Source: Kineosporia corallincola (GTDB lineage: Bacteria; Actinomycetota; Actinomycetes; Actinomycetales; Kineosporiaceae). Taken from it: a stretch of DNA of 64,000 nucleotides. This document shows, piece by piece, positions 26,492-35,220 of the stretch; position 1 is the first letter of the stretch; every line of letters begins with the position of its first letter. The position numbers and the translations under genes were made by a program. The DNA is taken from assembly GCF_018499875.1 (NCBI RefSeq), contig NZ_JAHBAY010000002.1, positions 588,886 through 652,885 on the forward strand, given 5' to 3'. The notes under the pieces are model-generated. The model ran no database searches. It was not told the DNA's origin and worked only from the letters and a program-made list of their open reading frames with translations.

Positions 26492-27667
26492 TCAGCCGTT
26501 GGGCAGGAAAACCGGCCGCACGTTGCCGTCGTCCTTGGCCTTGAAGATGTCGTAGCCGTGCTGGCCCTGTTCCAGCGGCAGCACGTGCGTGGCCAGGTGC
26601 TCGGTGACGATCTCGTCGCGGGCCATCCGCTCCAAAATCTGTGGGATGTACCGCTGGCCGTGCATCTGCGCACCCCGCACGGTCAGGCCCTTGTTCATCA
26701 GAGCGCCGAGAGGGAATTTGTCGACCACCCCCGCGAACACGCCCAGCACGAACACGCTGCCGCCCTTACGGCAGGCATGGATGGCCTGCCGGACCGCGGC
26801 CGGACGGTCGCTCTGCAGGCGTAACTGCTGTTTCGTGCGGTCGTACAGGCTCTGCCCTCCCGGGCCGTCGGCCTCCATCCCCACCGCCTCGATGCAGACG
26901 TCCGGCCCCCGGCCTCCGGTCTTCTCCAGCAGTTCGGCCTCGATCGAGGTGTTCTCGTAGTTGAGCACCTCAGCGCCGATGATCGACTTGGCTTGTGCCA
27001 GACGGTAATCCAGCCGGTCGATCACGATCACCCGCTCGGCACCCAGCAGCATCGCCGCCCGCGCGGCCATCTGCCCGACCGCTCCGGCCCCCCAGACCGC
27101 GACCACGTCACCTGGCTTGGTCCCGGCCAGGTCGGCGCCCGTCCACCCGGTAGAGGCGGCGTCCGAGGCGAACAGCGCACGCTCGGTCGAGACTCCCTCA
27201 GGGACCGCGAACGCGCCGACATCAGCGTAGGGAACGCGCACGTACTCAGCGTGGCTACCGGCGAAACCTCCCAGAGCGTGCGAGTACCCATAGCAACCGC
27301 CAGGAGTACCGCCCCACAGAACATCGGTGATGGCCGGGTTGGTGTTGCCGTTGTCGCACAGCGAGAACAACTTCTGCTCGCAGTACCAGCACCGGCCGCA
27401 GGAGATGAACGAGGACACCACGACCCGGTCACCGACGGCGTGCCGACGCACGGCCGGCCCGACCTCCACCACTTCTCCGATGAACTCGTGCCCGAGCACG
27501 TCACCGCTTTCCATGAACGGGATGTACCCGCCCAGCAGGTGCAGGTCCGAACCGCACGCCGCGCTGCGCAGCACCCGCAAGATCACGTCACCGTCGTTGA
27601 GGATCCGCGGGTCGGGCACCTCGCGGACCTCGACCTCATTCACCCCGGCCCAGGTCAGCGCCCTCAA
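26492..27667 (-). CDS. zinc-dependent alcohol dehydrogenase, glutathione-independent formaldehyde dehydrogenase-like
   Basis: 391 residues from a TTG that overlaps the upstream gene's stop (TTGA). Catalytic zinc site: AACGSDLHLLGG and VLGHEFIGEVVEVGPAV (GHE). Structural zinc: SCGRCWYCEQKLFSLCD. Rossmann motif VVAVWGAGAVGQMAARAAML. The long insert after EAVGMEADGPGGQSLYDRTK is typical of formaldehyde-dehydrogenase-like members that bind NAD tightly and can act as dismutases. The substrate is not certain. Confidence 0.9.
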   Translation of the reverse strand: MRALTWAGVNEVEVREVPDPRILNDGDVILRVLRSAACGSDLHLLGGYIPFMESGDVLGHEFIGEVVEVGPAVRRHAVGDRVVVSSFISCGRCWYCEQKLFSLCDNGNTNPAITDVLWGGTPGGCYGYSHALGGFAGSHAEYVRVPYADVGAFAVPEGVSTERALFASDAASTGWTGADLAGTKPGDVVAVWGAGAVGQMAARAAMLLGAERVIVIDRLDYRLAQAKSIIGAEVLNYENTSIEAELLEKTGGRGPDVCIEAVGMEADGPGGQSLYDRTKQQLRLQSDRPAAVRQAIHACRKGGSVFVLGVFAGVVDKFPLGALMNKGLTVRGAQMHGQRYIPQILERMARDEIVTEHLATHVLPLEQGQHGYDIFKAKDDGNVRPVFLPNG

Positions 27668-28197
27668 AGCCGCCCCTCCGCCCCGGAGATCGACGTGACC
27701 GCACGCAACGGCGCGTTCAGCGCTGTGGCCTCAGTCGTGCCGGGCTCATCGGCCCTCAGCACCTCACCCGTCTCGATCACCTGCTTGGCCCGCCGCAGAG
27801 CCGAACGCAGCTTCTCTACCGCCGTCGTACCGTCCAGATCCTGAGCCAAGGCGTCCGGCAACCCCGAGGGCAGCGTCTGCGTGTACGGGTCGCGTAACCT
27901 CACCGCCAGTTCTGTTCCCCGGTCGCCGGGCGCGGGACTGGTCCGCACCTCGATCGCCTCGCCCCAAGCCCTGAGAGGCTCAGGTAGCTCAAGGGGCCGG
28001 GAGTCGTCCGGCGTGAGATTGACGGTCACCGCCAGCCAGCGGGACGGGTCGTCCTGGTGCCCGGACAACGGCAGCCCATGAGAAGCTGCCCGTCGCCGAA
28101 CCGCGGCCGCGATGGTGGCCGCCACTCCCACCACGCCTGCGACCCTGTGAATCTTCCGGGAGTTCTTGTCTCCCTCAGTGGTCTCTGCCTGTTCCAC
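27664..28197 (-). CDS. conserved small protein preceding the zinc ADH
   Basis: 177 residues from a GTG. Central region: RWLAVTVNLTPDDSRPLELP, then EVRTSPAPGDRGTELAVRLR, ending VEKLRSALRRAKQVIETGEV, L. A basic N-terminal segment with AGVVGVAATIAAAV may be a weak membrane anchor. Proteins of this type accompany SRPBCC and zinc ADH genes in actinobacteria and themselves look like half an SRPBCC fold. Function unknown. Coupled to the ADH by a 4-base overlap. Confidence 0.75.
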   Translation of the reverse strand: MEQAETTEGDKNSRKIHRVAGVVGVAATIAAAVRRRAASHGLPLSGHQDDPSRWLAVTVNLTPDDSRPLELPEPLRAWGEAIEVRTSPAPGDRGTELAVRLRDPYTQTLPSGLPDALAQDLDGTTAVEKLRSALRRAKQVIETGEVLRADEPGTTEATALNAPLRAVTSISGAEGRL

Positions 28198-28352
28198 AGC
28201 ATTCCTCCGAACTCGACCAGCCGTTGGCTGTGTCGTCGGTGCCGTTCAAGGCCACTGCTCGACCTGGCGGCGCAGTCCAGGCTCCGGCCGCGCCGCTTGC
28301 GCCACAGCCTAAAAGAGCTTCGGGTGCCCGCAACGGCAGACCCACCACACTA

Positions 28353-28369
28353 GCGTTCTGCGCCAGAAA
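28353..28369 (+). repeat. left terminal inverted repeat of the IS630 element
   Basis: 17 bases starting directly after the flanking TA. It shares the core TTCTGCGCCA with the right end. Confidence 0.85.
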
Positions 28370-28396
28370 CAGTCGAAATAAGTCCATTCTGGCGAC

Positions 28397-29475
28397 ATGG
28401 CCAGGACTGGACGCCCGAAGACCAGGGTTGATCTGAGCGAGATCGAGGCGCAGCAGTTGCGGCAGTGGGCCTCGCGGCCCTCGTCGCCGCAGTCGGTGGC
28501 GCTGCGGGCGAAGATTGTCCTGGCGGCTGCGGCTGGAGATGACAACACGCAGATCGCGGCGGATCTCAGGACGTCGGCGGTCACGGTGGGCAAGTGGCGG
28601 GCGCGGTTCCTGCAGTACCGGCTGGCCGGCCTGGCGGACGAGGACCGCCCGGGCCGGCCGCCGTCGGTCAACCTGGACAAGGTCGAGGAAGTCATCACCA
28701 CGACCCTGGAACAGGCCCCGCACGACGCTACGCACTGGTCCCGAACGTCCATGGCGGCCCGGACCGGCCTGTCAGCCTCGACCATCGGGCGGATCTGGCG
28801 CGACCTTTACCTCAAACCCCACCTGACCCAGACGTCAAACTATCTACCGACCGCGAAAGTCGTTGACGTTGTTGGCCTCTACCACAACCCGCCCGAAAAG
28901 GCCGTCGTGTTGTGCGTTGACGAAAAGACCCAGGTCCAGGCCGTTGACCCTAGCCAGCCGATCCTGCCCATGACGCCCGGGACGATCGAGCGACGCACCC
29001 ACGACTACAAAGGGCACGGCACGACCACCCTGTTCGCGGCCTTCACCATCGCCGACGGCACCGTCATCACCCAGACCCAGAAACGTCACCGCTCCGCCGA
29101 GTTCAAGAAATTCCTCACCCACATCGACAAAACGGGGCCAGTGGACCTTGAGATCCACCTCGTCGCAGACAATTACGCCACGCACAAGACCCCGAGATCA
29201 AAGCCTGGCTCGCCGCACACCCCCGCGTGCACGTGCACTTCATCCCGACCGGTTCCTCCTGGATCAACCAAGTCGAGCGGTGGTTCGCCTACCTCACCAA
29301 CCAGCTCCTACGCCGCAGCGCCCACCGCAGCGTTCAAGCCCCCGAGGCCGACCTCACCCAGTGGATCGCGTCCTGGAACACCAACCCAAGCCCGTTCGTC
29401 TGGACCAAGACCGCCGAAGAAATTCTTGAGTCCCTCAGCCGATATCTACAACGCATTTTTGGCGCAGAACACTAG
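28397..29475 (+). pseudogene. IS630 transposase, frameshifted
   Basis: The first frame encodes an HTH region ([20 protein letters not shown]) and the first catalytic Asp ([13 protein letters not shown]) and second Asp ([13 protein letters not shown]). After about 29193 the homology continues one frame back as [20 protein letters not shown], then [18 protein letters not shown] with the catalytic Glu, to FGAEH and the stop. One C appears to be missing in ACCCCGAG; with five Cs the frame would be whole (about 359 residues). The final TAG stop is made by the flanking TA plus the next G. No canonical slippery heptamer is visible, so an indel fits better than programmed frameshifting. Confidence 0.75.
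29456..29472 (-). repeat. right terminal inverted repeat of the IS630 element
   Basis: Inverse of the left end with two mismatches. It also encodes the last codons of the transposase. Confidence 0.85.
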
Positions 29476-29519
29476 GCACCCGGCATCATGGGTTGCGCCA
29501 CATGTGTTTTCATGACGCC

Positions 29520-30395
29520 TCAGAAAATGGCGAGCGGGTTCACCATGATGCCGGTGACCGACTCGATCCGGGGCGGGGCGATGACGAGCAGGAAGCTGTA
29601 GCGCTTCTCCTCGGCGCACACCTGCGCCAGGTCGCCGGGGGCGGCGCCGTCGATCAGGACCAGGCCGAGCAGTCCCAGCCCGATCCGGTGGAGCGGCCCG
29701 GGGTCACCCGGAAGTGCGGGGTTGGCGTCGCCGATGTCGCCGGCGTAGAGCGAGATGTCGTGTTGGTGAAGCCATTCGACGGCGCCGGTGGTCAGGCCTG
29801 GCACCTGGTTCCGGTTGCGGTCCTCGGCCAGATGCCAGCCGCCGCGCAGCACCAGGGCGTCTCCCGGCTGGGGCGTCACACCGCATCGGGCCGCCGCCGC
29901 GTCCAGGTCGTCGGCGGTGACCGCGTGGCCCGGCTCCAGGCGTCCTCCGGGAGCCAGGTCGAGCAGGATGCCGCGGGTCAGGATGCCCTGGGCGAACGCG
30001 GATGCGGAGCCGTGCCGCACGCCGGCCAGGCCGACGCTCTGCGCGAGATCGACGCCCGGATAAACCTTTCCGTCGGTGACGAAGTGGCCCATGGCGTCGA
30101 GGTGGGTGACTTCGGGATGGTGCGTGTTGACGGTGAGCAGTTCCGCCATCGCCCTGGGCGGCGTGCCCGTGTACTGCATCACGGACTGCACTGCGGTGGT
30201 CTCGTGGGTGTAGGGGGCCATCGGGCCGGCCAGGAGCGGTGACGGCGTGATCGGCCGGGCCAGGGAGACCGCCCGGCCGCTGCGGGCCTCGGACAGTCCT
30301 CGGCGCCGGGCCTCGTCGGTGATCAGGTTGACGGTTCCGAGTTCGTCGCCCCGGCCCCAGCGGCCCCAGTTCGAGATCTGGGTCGTGTTCGTCAT
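29520..30395 (-). CDS. cyclase-family (kynurenine-formamidase-like) hydrolase
   Basis: About 291 residues from the ATG at 30395, which has GGACGGG 9 bases upstream; an ATG at 30413 is in frame but lacks a ribosome site. Metal-site motif EVTHLDAMGHFVTDG corresponds to the HxGTHxDxPxH motif of the family. Later blocks are RGILLDLAP and GDALVLRGGWH. These Mn/Zn hydrolases open amide or lactam bonds. It is divergent from a MarR gene, with a perfect palindrome between, and should be induced through it. Confidence 0.87.
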   Translation of the reverse strand: MTNTTQISNWGRWGRGDELGTVNLITDEARRRGLSEARSGRAVSLARPITPSPLLAGPMAPYTHETTAVQSVMQYTGTPPRAMAELLTVNTHHPEVTHLDAMGHFVTDGKVYPGVDLAQSVGLAGVRHGSASAFAQGILTRGILLDLAPGGRLEPGHAVTADDLDAAAARCGVTPQPGDALVLRGGWHLAEDRNRNQVPGLTTGAVEWLHQHDISLYAGDIGDANPALPGDPGPLHRIGLGLLGLVLIDGAAPGDLAQVCAEEKRYSFLLVIAPPRIESVTGIMVNPLAIF

Positions 30396-30441
30396 CAGAT
30401 TGTTCCCGTCCATGGGTCATGTGCCCGGCTCCGCCGAGCAG

Positions 30442-30460
30442 CTGTTGATATCATCAACAG
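30442..30460. promoter_or_regulatory. MarR operator palindrome
   Basis: CTGTTGAT, three bases, ATCAACAG: perfect 8-base arms ending one base before the MarR ATG at 30462. A weaker GTTGA/TCAAC pair follows inside the coding start (30474-30487). The location implies autorepression and control of the divergent cyclase. Confidence 0.8.
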
Positions 30461-30461
30461 T

Positions 30462-30899
30462 ATGGCCTCAACCGTTGAAATATCAACACCCGACGATGGG
30501 GTCGAGCTCTGGCTTCTCTGGAAGCAGATCGGCGAGCGGGTCCGGGCCAGCGTGGTCGCCGATGTGCTGGAGCACAGCGAGCTGTCCGAACCCGAGATGA
30601 CCGTCTTGGTCCAGCTCCGCACGGCCGGGGGCACGATCCGGCAGAACGCCCTGGCGTCGTCATTGGGCTGGGACCGCACCCGCTTGTCACACCTGCTCAC
30701 CCGGATGGAGCAGCGGGGCTACCTCTCCCGGGAGAAGCTCCGGAACGGGGTCGAGATATCCGTCGCCGATGCCGGGCTGGAGGTCTACGCGACCACAGAA
30801 CCCCTGCTCGCGGCGGCATCCCGGCGTCACTTTCTTGATCGCCTCGACGAGGGGCAGCGCAGGGCCCTGCGCGATGTCCTGGAGACGCTGAGGTCTTGA
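30462..30899 (+). CDS. MarR-family transcriptional regulator
   Basis: 145 residues. The winged HTH is RQNALASSLGWDRTRLSHLL, then TRMEQRGYLSREKLRNGVEI. No ribosome site precedes the ATG because the operator abuts it, so translation may be leaderless or use a short leader. Paired with the divergent cyclase gene. Confidence 0.88.
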   Translation: MASTVEISTPDDGVELWLLWKQIGERVRASVVADVLEHSELSEPEMTVLVQLRTAGGTIRQNALASSLGWDRTRLSHLLTRMEQRGYLSREKLRNGVEISVADAGLEVYATTEPLLAAASRRHFLDRLDEGQRRALRDVLETLRS

Positions 30900-31030
30900 G
30901 TTCCCCACGGGGTGCCGGATCCGCTGCGGCCAGGGGCGGACCTTCAGGCATCCACTCCCGGCCGTTGACCTAAAACCATTGCCCTGCAACCGCTCTCACG
31001 GAGCCCCCGATCGGAACAGCCGGCCTCCGG

Positions 31031-31645
31031 TCACACCGGGCCGTCGGCGCCGGGCTCCGGCTGCTGCTGCCGCAGCCCACTGATCAGGAGAGTCACCATT
31101 TCCCGCACGTCGTAGTCCGGGTCATGGGGAGCGAACGCCACGAGATCACCGACGGCGCGGATGATCCGGTAGGCGCCGACCGGGGCGACGACCTCCCCCG
31201 ACTCGCGGGCCGCGTCCAGCAGATCGGCGAGCACCGGCACCAGCCGCTCCACGAAAAGCGTGTGCAGGGCGGTGAAACCGGCCGAGTCGCCCTCCCACAC
31301 GTGGGCGAGCCCGTGCTTGGTGCCGAGGAAGTCGACGAACTGGTGCACCCAGCTCAGGATCGCGGCGAAGGGGCTGGGGGCCGAGGCGAGCAGCTTCGGC
31401 CCCGCCTCCGCGCAGGCGTCGATCTGGTGCCGGTACACGGCGACGACCAGCTCCGAGCGCGTCGGGAAGTGCCGGTACAGAGTGGCCACCCCGACGCCCG
31501 CCGCCGCGGCCACCTCACGCACCGGGGCGTTCACCCCGGAGGCGGCGAACACGGTGGCGGCCGCGTCCAACAGGACTCGCTGGTTGCGCTCCACGTCGCG
31601 ACGTCGCCTCGGAACGGCTGGGGCGGGCTCGGCGGGGCTGCTCAC
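31031..31645 (-). CDS. TetR-family transcriptional regulator
   Basis: 204 residues from the GTG at 31645 (other starts upstream are possible but lie in repeat DNA). HTH: PVREVAAAAGVGVATLYRHF, then PTRSELVVAVYRHQ. A typical ligand domain follows. Divergent from the alpha/beta hydrolase at 31779, with three copies of an operator-like site between. Confidence 0.88.
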   Translation of the reverse strand: MSSPAEPAPAVPRRRRDVERNQRVLLDAAATVFAASGVNAPVREVAAAAGVGVATLYRHFPTRSELVVAVYRHQIDACAEAGPKLLASAPSPFAAILSWVHQFVDFLGTKHGLAHVWEGDSAGFTALHTLFVERLVPVLADLLDAARESGEVVAPVGAYRIIRAVGDLVAFAPHDPDYDVREMVTLLISGLRQQQPEPGADGPV

Positions 31646-31673
31646 CGCCCGATCATCGCATGCCACCCAGTCT

Positions 31674-31748
31674 GCGGAACAGCGATCCGTTTCGCTTGCT
31701 AAACCGGATCGTCGTTCCGTATCGTCAGCGGAACGCCGATCCGTTTCG
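31674..31748. promoter_or_regulatory. array of three operator-like repeats
   Basis: Consensus CGGAACnnCGATCCGtTT occurs at 31674-31694 and 31728-31748 in direct orientation and at 31701-31720 inverted. Copies 1 and 3 differ at two positions. The array lies between the divergent TetR and hydrolase starts. Confidence 0.75.
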
Positions 31749-31778
31749 GGTCGGCGGCTCTGCTCCGGAAGGATTCCC

Positions 31779-32702
31779 ATGTCGACCGCGGAAGCGACCC
31801 CTCTCCACCCGACCCCGGTGATCAGCGTGCGGCCCGTGACGCTGCCCGCTCCCTCCACCCGCGGCGAGGACCTCCAGATCCGCATCACCGCCCCGGCCAC
31901 CGGGACGAACCTGCCGGTGATCGTCTTCGCGCACGGTTTCGGCCAGTCCATGACCGCCGCCGATCCGCTCGTGGACCACTGGACGGCGAACGGGTTCGTC
32001 GTCGTGCAGCCCACGTTCCTCGACTCCACGACGCTCGGCCTGACCCCCGCCGACCCCCGCTACCCGACGATCTGGCAGACCCGGGTCGACGACCTCGAGC
32101 AGGTCATCGACGAACTGGACACCGTCATCGCCGCGGTCCCCGGCCTGAGCGGCCGGGTCGATACCGAGCGCCTCGCCGTCGCCGGTCACTCCTGGGGCGG
32201 GCAGTCGATCGGGATGCTGCTCGGCGCCCGCGTTCTGGACGCTCAGGGCCGGCCGGGCGAGGACCGCACCGACCAGCGGGTGAAGGCGGGCGTGCTGCTG
32301 TCCACCACCGGTGTCGCCCGGGGGGACCTGGCGCCCTTCGCCCAGGAACACTTCGCGTTCATGAGCCCGGACTTCACCCAGCTCGCCACGCCCTCGATCG
32401 TCGTCGCCGGTGACCACGACCAGTCGCAGCTGTCGTCGCGGGGCCCGGACTGGTTCACCGACGTCTACCACTACAGCCCCGGCGCCCAGCACCTGGTGAC
32501 CCTGGTCGGCGGAGAGCACACCCTCGGCGGCATCCAGGACTACGCCTCGACCGCCACCACCGACGAGAGCCCCGAGCGCGTCGACCTGGTCCGCCGGACC
32601 ACCACGGCCTTCCTGCGGACCGCCCTCGGTATCGACGCCGGCGCCTGGGCCGACGCCACCGCGACCCCGGCCGAACCCGTCGGCCACATCGAGTCCAAGT
32701 AG
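31779..32702 (+). CDS. alpha/beta hydrolase
   Basis: 307 residues from the ATG at 31779, with GGAAGGA six bases upstream. PVIVFAHGFGQSMTAADPLV supplies the oxyanion-hole HG, GHSWGGQSIGMLLGA the nucleophile elbow (G-H-S-W-G), VVAGDHDQSQ the acid and VGGEHTLGG the catalytic His. It resembles the chlorophyllase / platelet-activating-factor hydrolase-like group. The substrate is unknown. Regulated most likely by the divergent TetR. The SDR gene follows after a strong hairpin. Confidence 0.87.
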   Translation: MSTAEATPLHPTPVISVRPVTLPAPSTRGEDLQIRITAPATGTNLPVIVFAHGFGQSMTAADPLVDHWTANGFVVVQPTFLDSTTLGLTPADPRYPTIWQTRVDDLEQVIDELDTVIAAVPGLSGRVDTERLAVAGHSWGGQSIGMLLGARVLDAQGRPGEDRTDQRVKAGVLLSTTGVARGDLAPFAQEHFAFMSPDFTQLATPSIVVAGDHDQSQLSSRGPDWFTDVYHYSPGAQHLVTLVGGEHTLGGIQDYASTATTDESPERVDLVRRTTTAFLRTALGIDAGAWADATATPAEPVGHIESK

Positions 32703-32714
32703 TCCCCCGCACCA

Positions 32715-32752
32715 CCGGCCGGGGCCCAGGGCACGTCCTGGGACCCGGCCGG
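32715..32752 (+). terminator. strong GC hairpin after the hydrolase gene
   Basis: A 9-base outer stem (CCGGCCGGG) and a 5-base inner stem (CCAGG) separated by a two-base mismatch, with a 6-base loop. It lies in the 91-base gap before the SDR gene on the same strand, so it may be a full or partial terminator. Confidence 0.6.
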
Positions 32753-32793
32753 CCGAAGCATCCGGCTCCGGGCAACGAGGAAGGCACATCATC

Positions 32794-33771
32794 GTGACCA
32801 GGGACCAGCGTCCCCTCGGCAGCGGATTCACCGCCGCCTCCACCTCCACCGACGTCATCGACGGCCTCGACCTCACCGGCCGGAACGTGATCGTCACCGG
32901 CGGGCACGGCCGGCTCGGACGTGAGATCACCCGCACCCTGGCCGCCGCCGGTGCGTCCGTGACCGTCGCATCACGTGATCCGCACCGGGCGCGATCGGCC
33001 CTCACCGGCATCGAGCACGTCCAGGTGGAACAGCTCGACCTCACCGACCCCGCCTCGATCGACGCCTTCACCCGAGGATGGATCCGGACCGGCCGGCCGC
33101 TGCACGCGCTGGTCAACAACGCGGCCGTGATGTTCAGCCCCGAACTACGGCATGACGCCCGTGGGAACGAGATCTCCTTCTCCACCTCGCACCTGGGCCA
33201 CTTCCAGCTGACCCGCTCGCTCGTCCCCGCGCTGATCCAGGCCTCAGGGTCGCGGGTGCTCACCGTCACCTCAGGAGCCGCGCGTTTCGGTGGAATCCGC
33301 TGGGACGAGCTGGCTTTCCGCACCGGCTACGACGGCGGCACGGCCTACGCGCAGTCGAAGCGGGCGAACGTCCTGTTCACCGTCGAACTCGACCGCCGCC
33401 ACGCGGACGACGGCATCCGCGCGTTCGCGGCACATCCGGGCGTCGTCATCGGCCCCGGCCCCCACCACCCCGACGCCCTCGCCTCGTACCGGGCGCAGGG
33501 ACTCGTCGACGAGAACGGCGCGACCGTCATCGACCCCGGCGCCGGCAAGAAAACCGTGGCCCAGGGCGCCGCGACGCCGGTGTTCGGCGCCGTGAGCCCG
33601 GTCCTCGACGGCTTCGGCGGCCTCTACCTCAAGGACAGCGACGTCGCGGTGCTCGACGACACCGTCCGCCCGCTCACCGCCGGCAGCATTCCCTCGGACG
33701 CGAACTCCGCCATGCTCGACCCGGCGGACGCCGAGCGTCTGTGGGCCGTCAGTGAGCAGCTGCTGGCCTGA
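32794..33771 (+). CDS. short-chain dehydrogenase/reductase
   Basis: 325 residues from a GTG. NAD(P) motif VIVTGGHGRLGREITRTLAA, LVNNAAVMFSPELRHDARGN, SRVLTVTSGAARFG and the catalytic YAQSK. The size and the long C-terminal part match the WW-domain-oxidoreductase/retinol dehydrogenase-like branch. It follows the hydrolase in the same direction and may share TetR control if the hairpin is read through. Confidence 0.87.
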   Translation: MTRDQRPLGSGFTAASTSTDVIDGLDLTGRNVIVTGGHGRLGREITRTLAAAGASVTVASRDPHRARSALTGIEHVQVEQLDLTDPASIDAFTRGWIRTGRPLHALVNNAAVMFSPELRHDARGNEISFSTSHLGHFQLTRSLVPALIQASGSRVLTVTSGAARFGGIRWDELAFRTGYDGGTAYAQSKRANVLFTVELDRRHADDGIRAFAAHPGVVIGPGPHHPDALASYRAQGLVDENGATVIDPGAGKKTVAQGAATPVFGAVSPVLDGFGGLYLKDSDVAVLDDTVRPLTAGSIPSDANSAMLDPADAERLWAVSEQLLA

Positions 33772-33823
33772 CGACTCGTCGCGGTATCGTGCTGTCGGGT
33801 ATCTGATCGATCAGGAGGTGCGG

Positions 33824-34390
33824 ATGACCGCGGAGATGGTCGCGCCGGCCTGGATGCACGAGCAGGTCACGGCCGAGCAATACGCGACGTGGACCCCGGA
33901 GCAATGTGCGGGCATCGAGATCGTGGACGGGATGGTTCTGGTGAGTCCAAGCGCCTCCAAGCGCCACAACCGCCTGGCCCGCCTGCTGGCGAACGCCTTG
34001 GACGTAGCGGCAGGCTCAGACTGGAACGCCGACACCGACTTCGATGTGCGCCTACAGGACCTTCCGCTCAACAACCGCCGCCCTGATGTCACGGTGTACC
34101 GGGCCGAGACCATCGACATCAGCCCTACCCGTCCCGAACACGTCCTGCTCGTGGTCGAGGTGGTCTCCCCCGGTTCGGAAACCACCGATCGCATCGTTAA
34201 GGCCGACCAGTACGCCAAGGCCGGCATCCCGTTCTACTGGCGAGTCGAACAGGCCCCCACCGGGGCACCCGTCGTCCATACCTATGTGCTTGATGCTTCC
34301 GTGGGCCACTACCGCGACGACGAAGTCTTCACCGGCTCCCTGAAGGTGGCAGCTCCCTTCACTGTCGAGGTCGATCTCAGGCAGATCTGA
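33824..34390 (+). CDS. Uma2-family (DUF820) putative endonuclease
   Basis: 188 residues from the ATG at 33824, with AGGAGG 5 bases upstream. Uma2 pattern: ATWTPEQCAGIEIVDGMVLV, SASKRHNRLARLLANAL, NRRPDVTVYRAE, then LLVVEVVSPGSETTDRIVKA and AKAGIPFYWRVE. This gives the PD-(D/E)XK-like D...E-x-x triad. Such proteins are numerous in actinobacteria and their biological role is unclear. Confidence 0.87.
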   Translation: MTAEMVAPAWMHEQVTAEQYATWTPEQCAGIEIVDGMVLVSPSASKRHNRLARLLANALDVAAGSDWNADTDFDVRLQDLPLNNRRPDVTVYRAETIDISPTRPEHVLLVVEVVSPGSETTDRIVKADQYAKAGIPFYWRVEQAPTGAPVVHTYVLDASVGHYRDDEVFTGSLKVAAPFTVEVDLRQI

Positions 34391-34491
34391 GCGAGCCGAG
34401 CCAGCGGCTCAGGACGGACCGGAATCTTGCGAAAGTCCCGACGTCGCCCCTGGTGGCGGGTTCTGCCTCGGGTCAATCATGTGCCCCGAAG

Positions 34492-35220
34492 TCAGCCGGG
34501 AGAGGGCGCTCCCAGGACCGGGTCGTAGGGTCCCCGGTGGTCACTCAGCAGCGCCGTCCCCCCGTTGCGGTAACGCGCCCGCACCGCCGTCCGGGAGGCG
34601 TTGGCGGCCAGCCCGCGTGCCTCGAGACCGGCGTCCACCATTGCTCTTTCGATCTGCTGGGCGAGCCCTTCGGGATCCGGGGTGCCGAGCAGCCAGTACC
34701 TGAACAACGGGTCGCCGGTGGCCGAGTTGAAGCCGCAGACCAGCAGAGCCCGGTCCGACAGGTTGTTCAGGTAGGTGGGCGAACGGTCCTGGAAGTCGGG
34801 GTGAAACACCACCGCGGTGGCGTTCTCGACCACGTGCACCCGCCCCGGGTCGATCGTCTCCCAGGGCACCGTCAGCCGGGTCCGCCGGCGCCAGCCGGTG
34901 GCCAGCCCCCGCTCCCGCACCCAGTGCCGGGTGGCCAGGCCGGTCAGGACGATCAGGAAGTACGTCAGCGGGGCCATGCAGACGATGACGGCCACGGCCA
35001 GATTCGTCCCGTCCGGCCCCCAGGGAATGAGCAGGGCCAGGGCAGCCAGGATCACCGAGACCACCAGCACCACGGCCATCGGGCGGGCGGTCGGCGCGGT
35101 CCGGAACTGCGCCCGCACCCGGCCCAGTTCCGACGCGTCGAGCATGACGAGCCGCTTCAGACCGGTCACCAGCTCCGGGTCGTCCGGGCCCTCGACCTGG
35201 AAGAACGGTGTGGTCGCCAT
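34492..35220 (-). CDS. two-TM protein of the ESX-type operon
   Basis: 242 residues from the ATG at 35220 (one-base overlap with the upstream stop). Two adjacent hydrophobic helices (AVVLVVSVILAALALLIPWG and AVIVCMAPLTYFLIVLTGL) near residue 60-105, then a soluble domain with VPWETIDPGRVHVVENATAV, which resembles YcxB/PH-like membrane proteins. Last gene of a four-gene overlapping set, downstream of a possible membrane-active secreted protein, so an immunity role is possible. That is inference only. Confidence 0.68.
   Translation of the reverse strand: MATTPFFQVEGPDDPELVTGLKRLVMLDASELGRVRAQFRTAPTARPMAVVLVVSVILAALALLIPWGPDGTNLAVAVIVCMAPLTYFLIVLTGLATRHWVRERGLATGWRRRTRLTVPWETIDPGRVHVVENATAVVFHPDFQDRSPTYLNNLSDRALLVCGFNSATGDPLFRYWLLGTPDPEGLAQQIERAMVDAGLEARGLAANASRTAVRARYRNGGTALLSDHRGPYDPVLGAPSPG

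Larger units (their letters stand above)
28353..29472 (+). mobile_element. IS630-family insertion sequence, 1,120 bp
   Basis: Terminal inverted repeats 28353-28369 and 29456-29472 match at 15 of 17 positions (GCGTTCTGCGCCAGAAA against the reversed right end). Each end abuts TA within a CTAG (28350-28353 and 29472-29475), the preferred target with TA duplication known for IS630. The element holds a single transposase gene with one frameshift. It interrupts the space between the ADH-cluster promoter and the cyclase gene. Confidence 0.85.

Noticed and set aside
29180..29200. Programmed -1 frameshifting in the IS630 transposase
   Set aside because: No slippery heptamer of the X-XXY-YYZ type or obvious downstream stem was seen. 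A missing C in the CCCC run is the simpler explanation.
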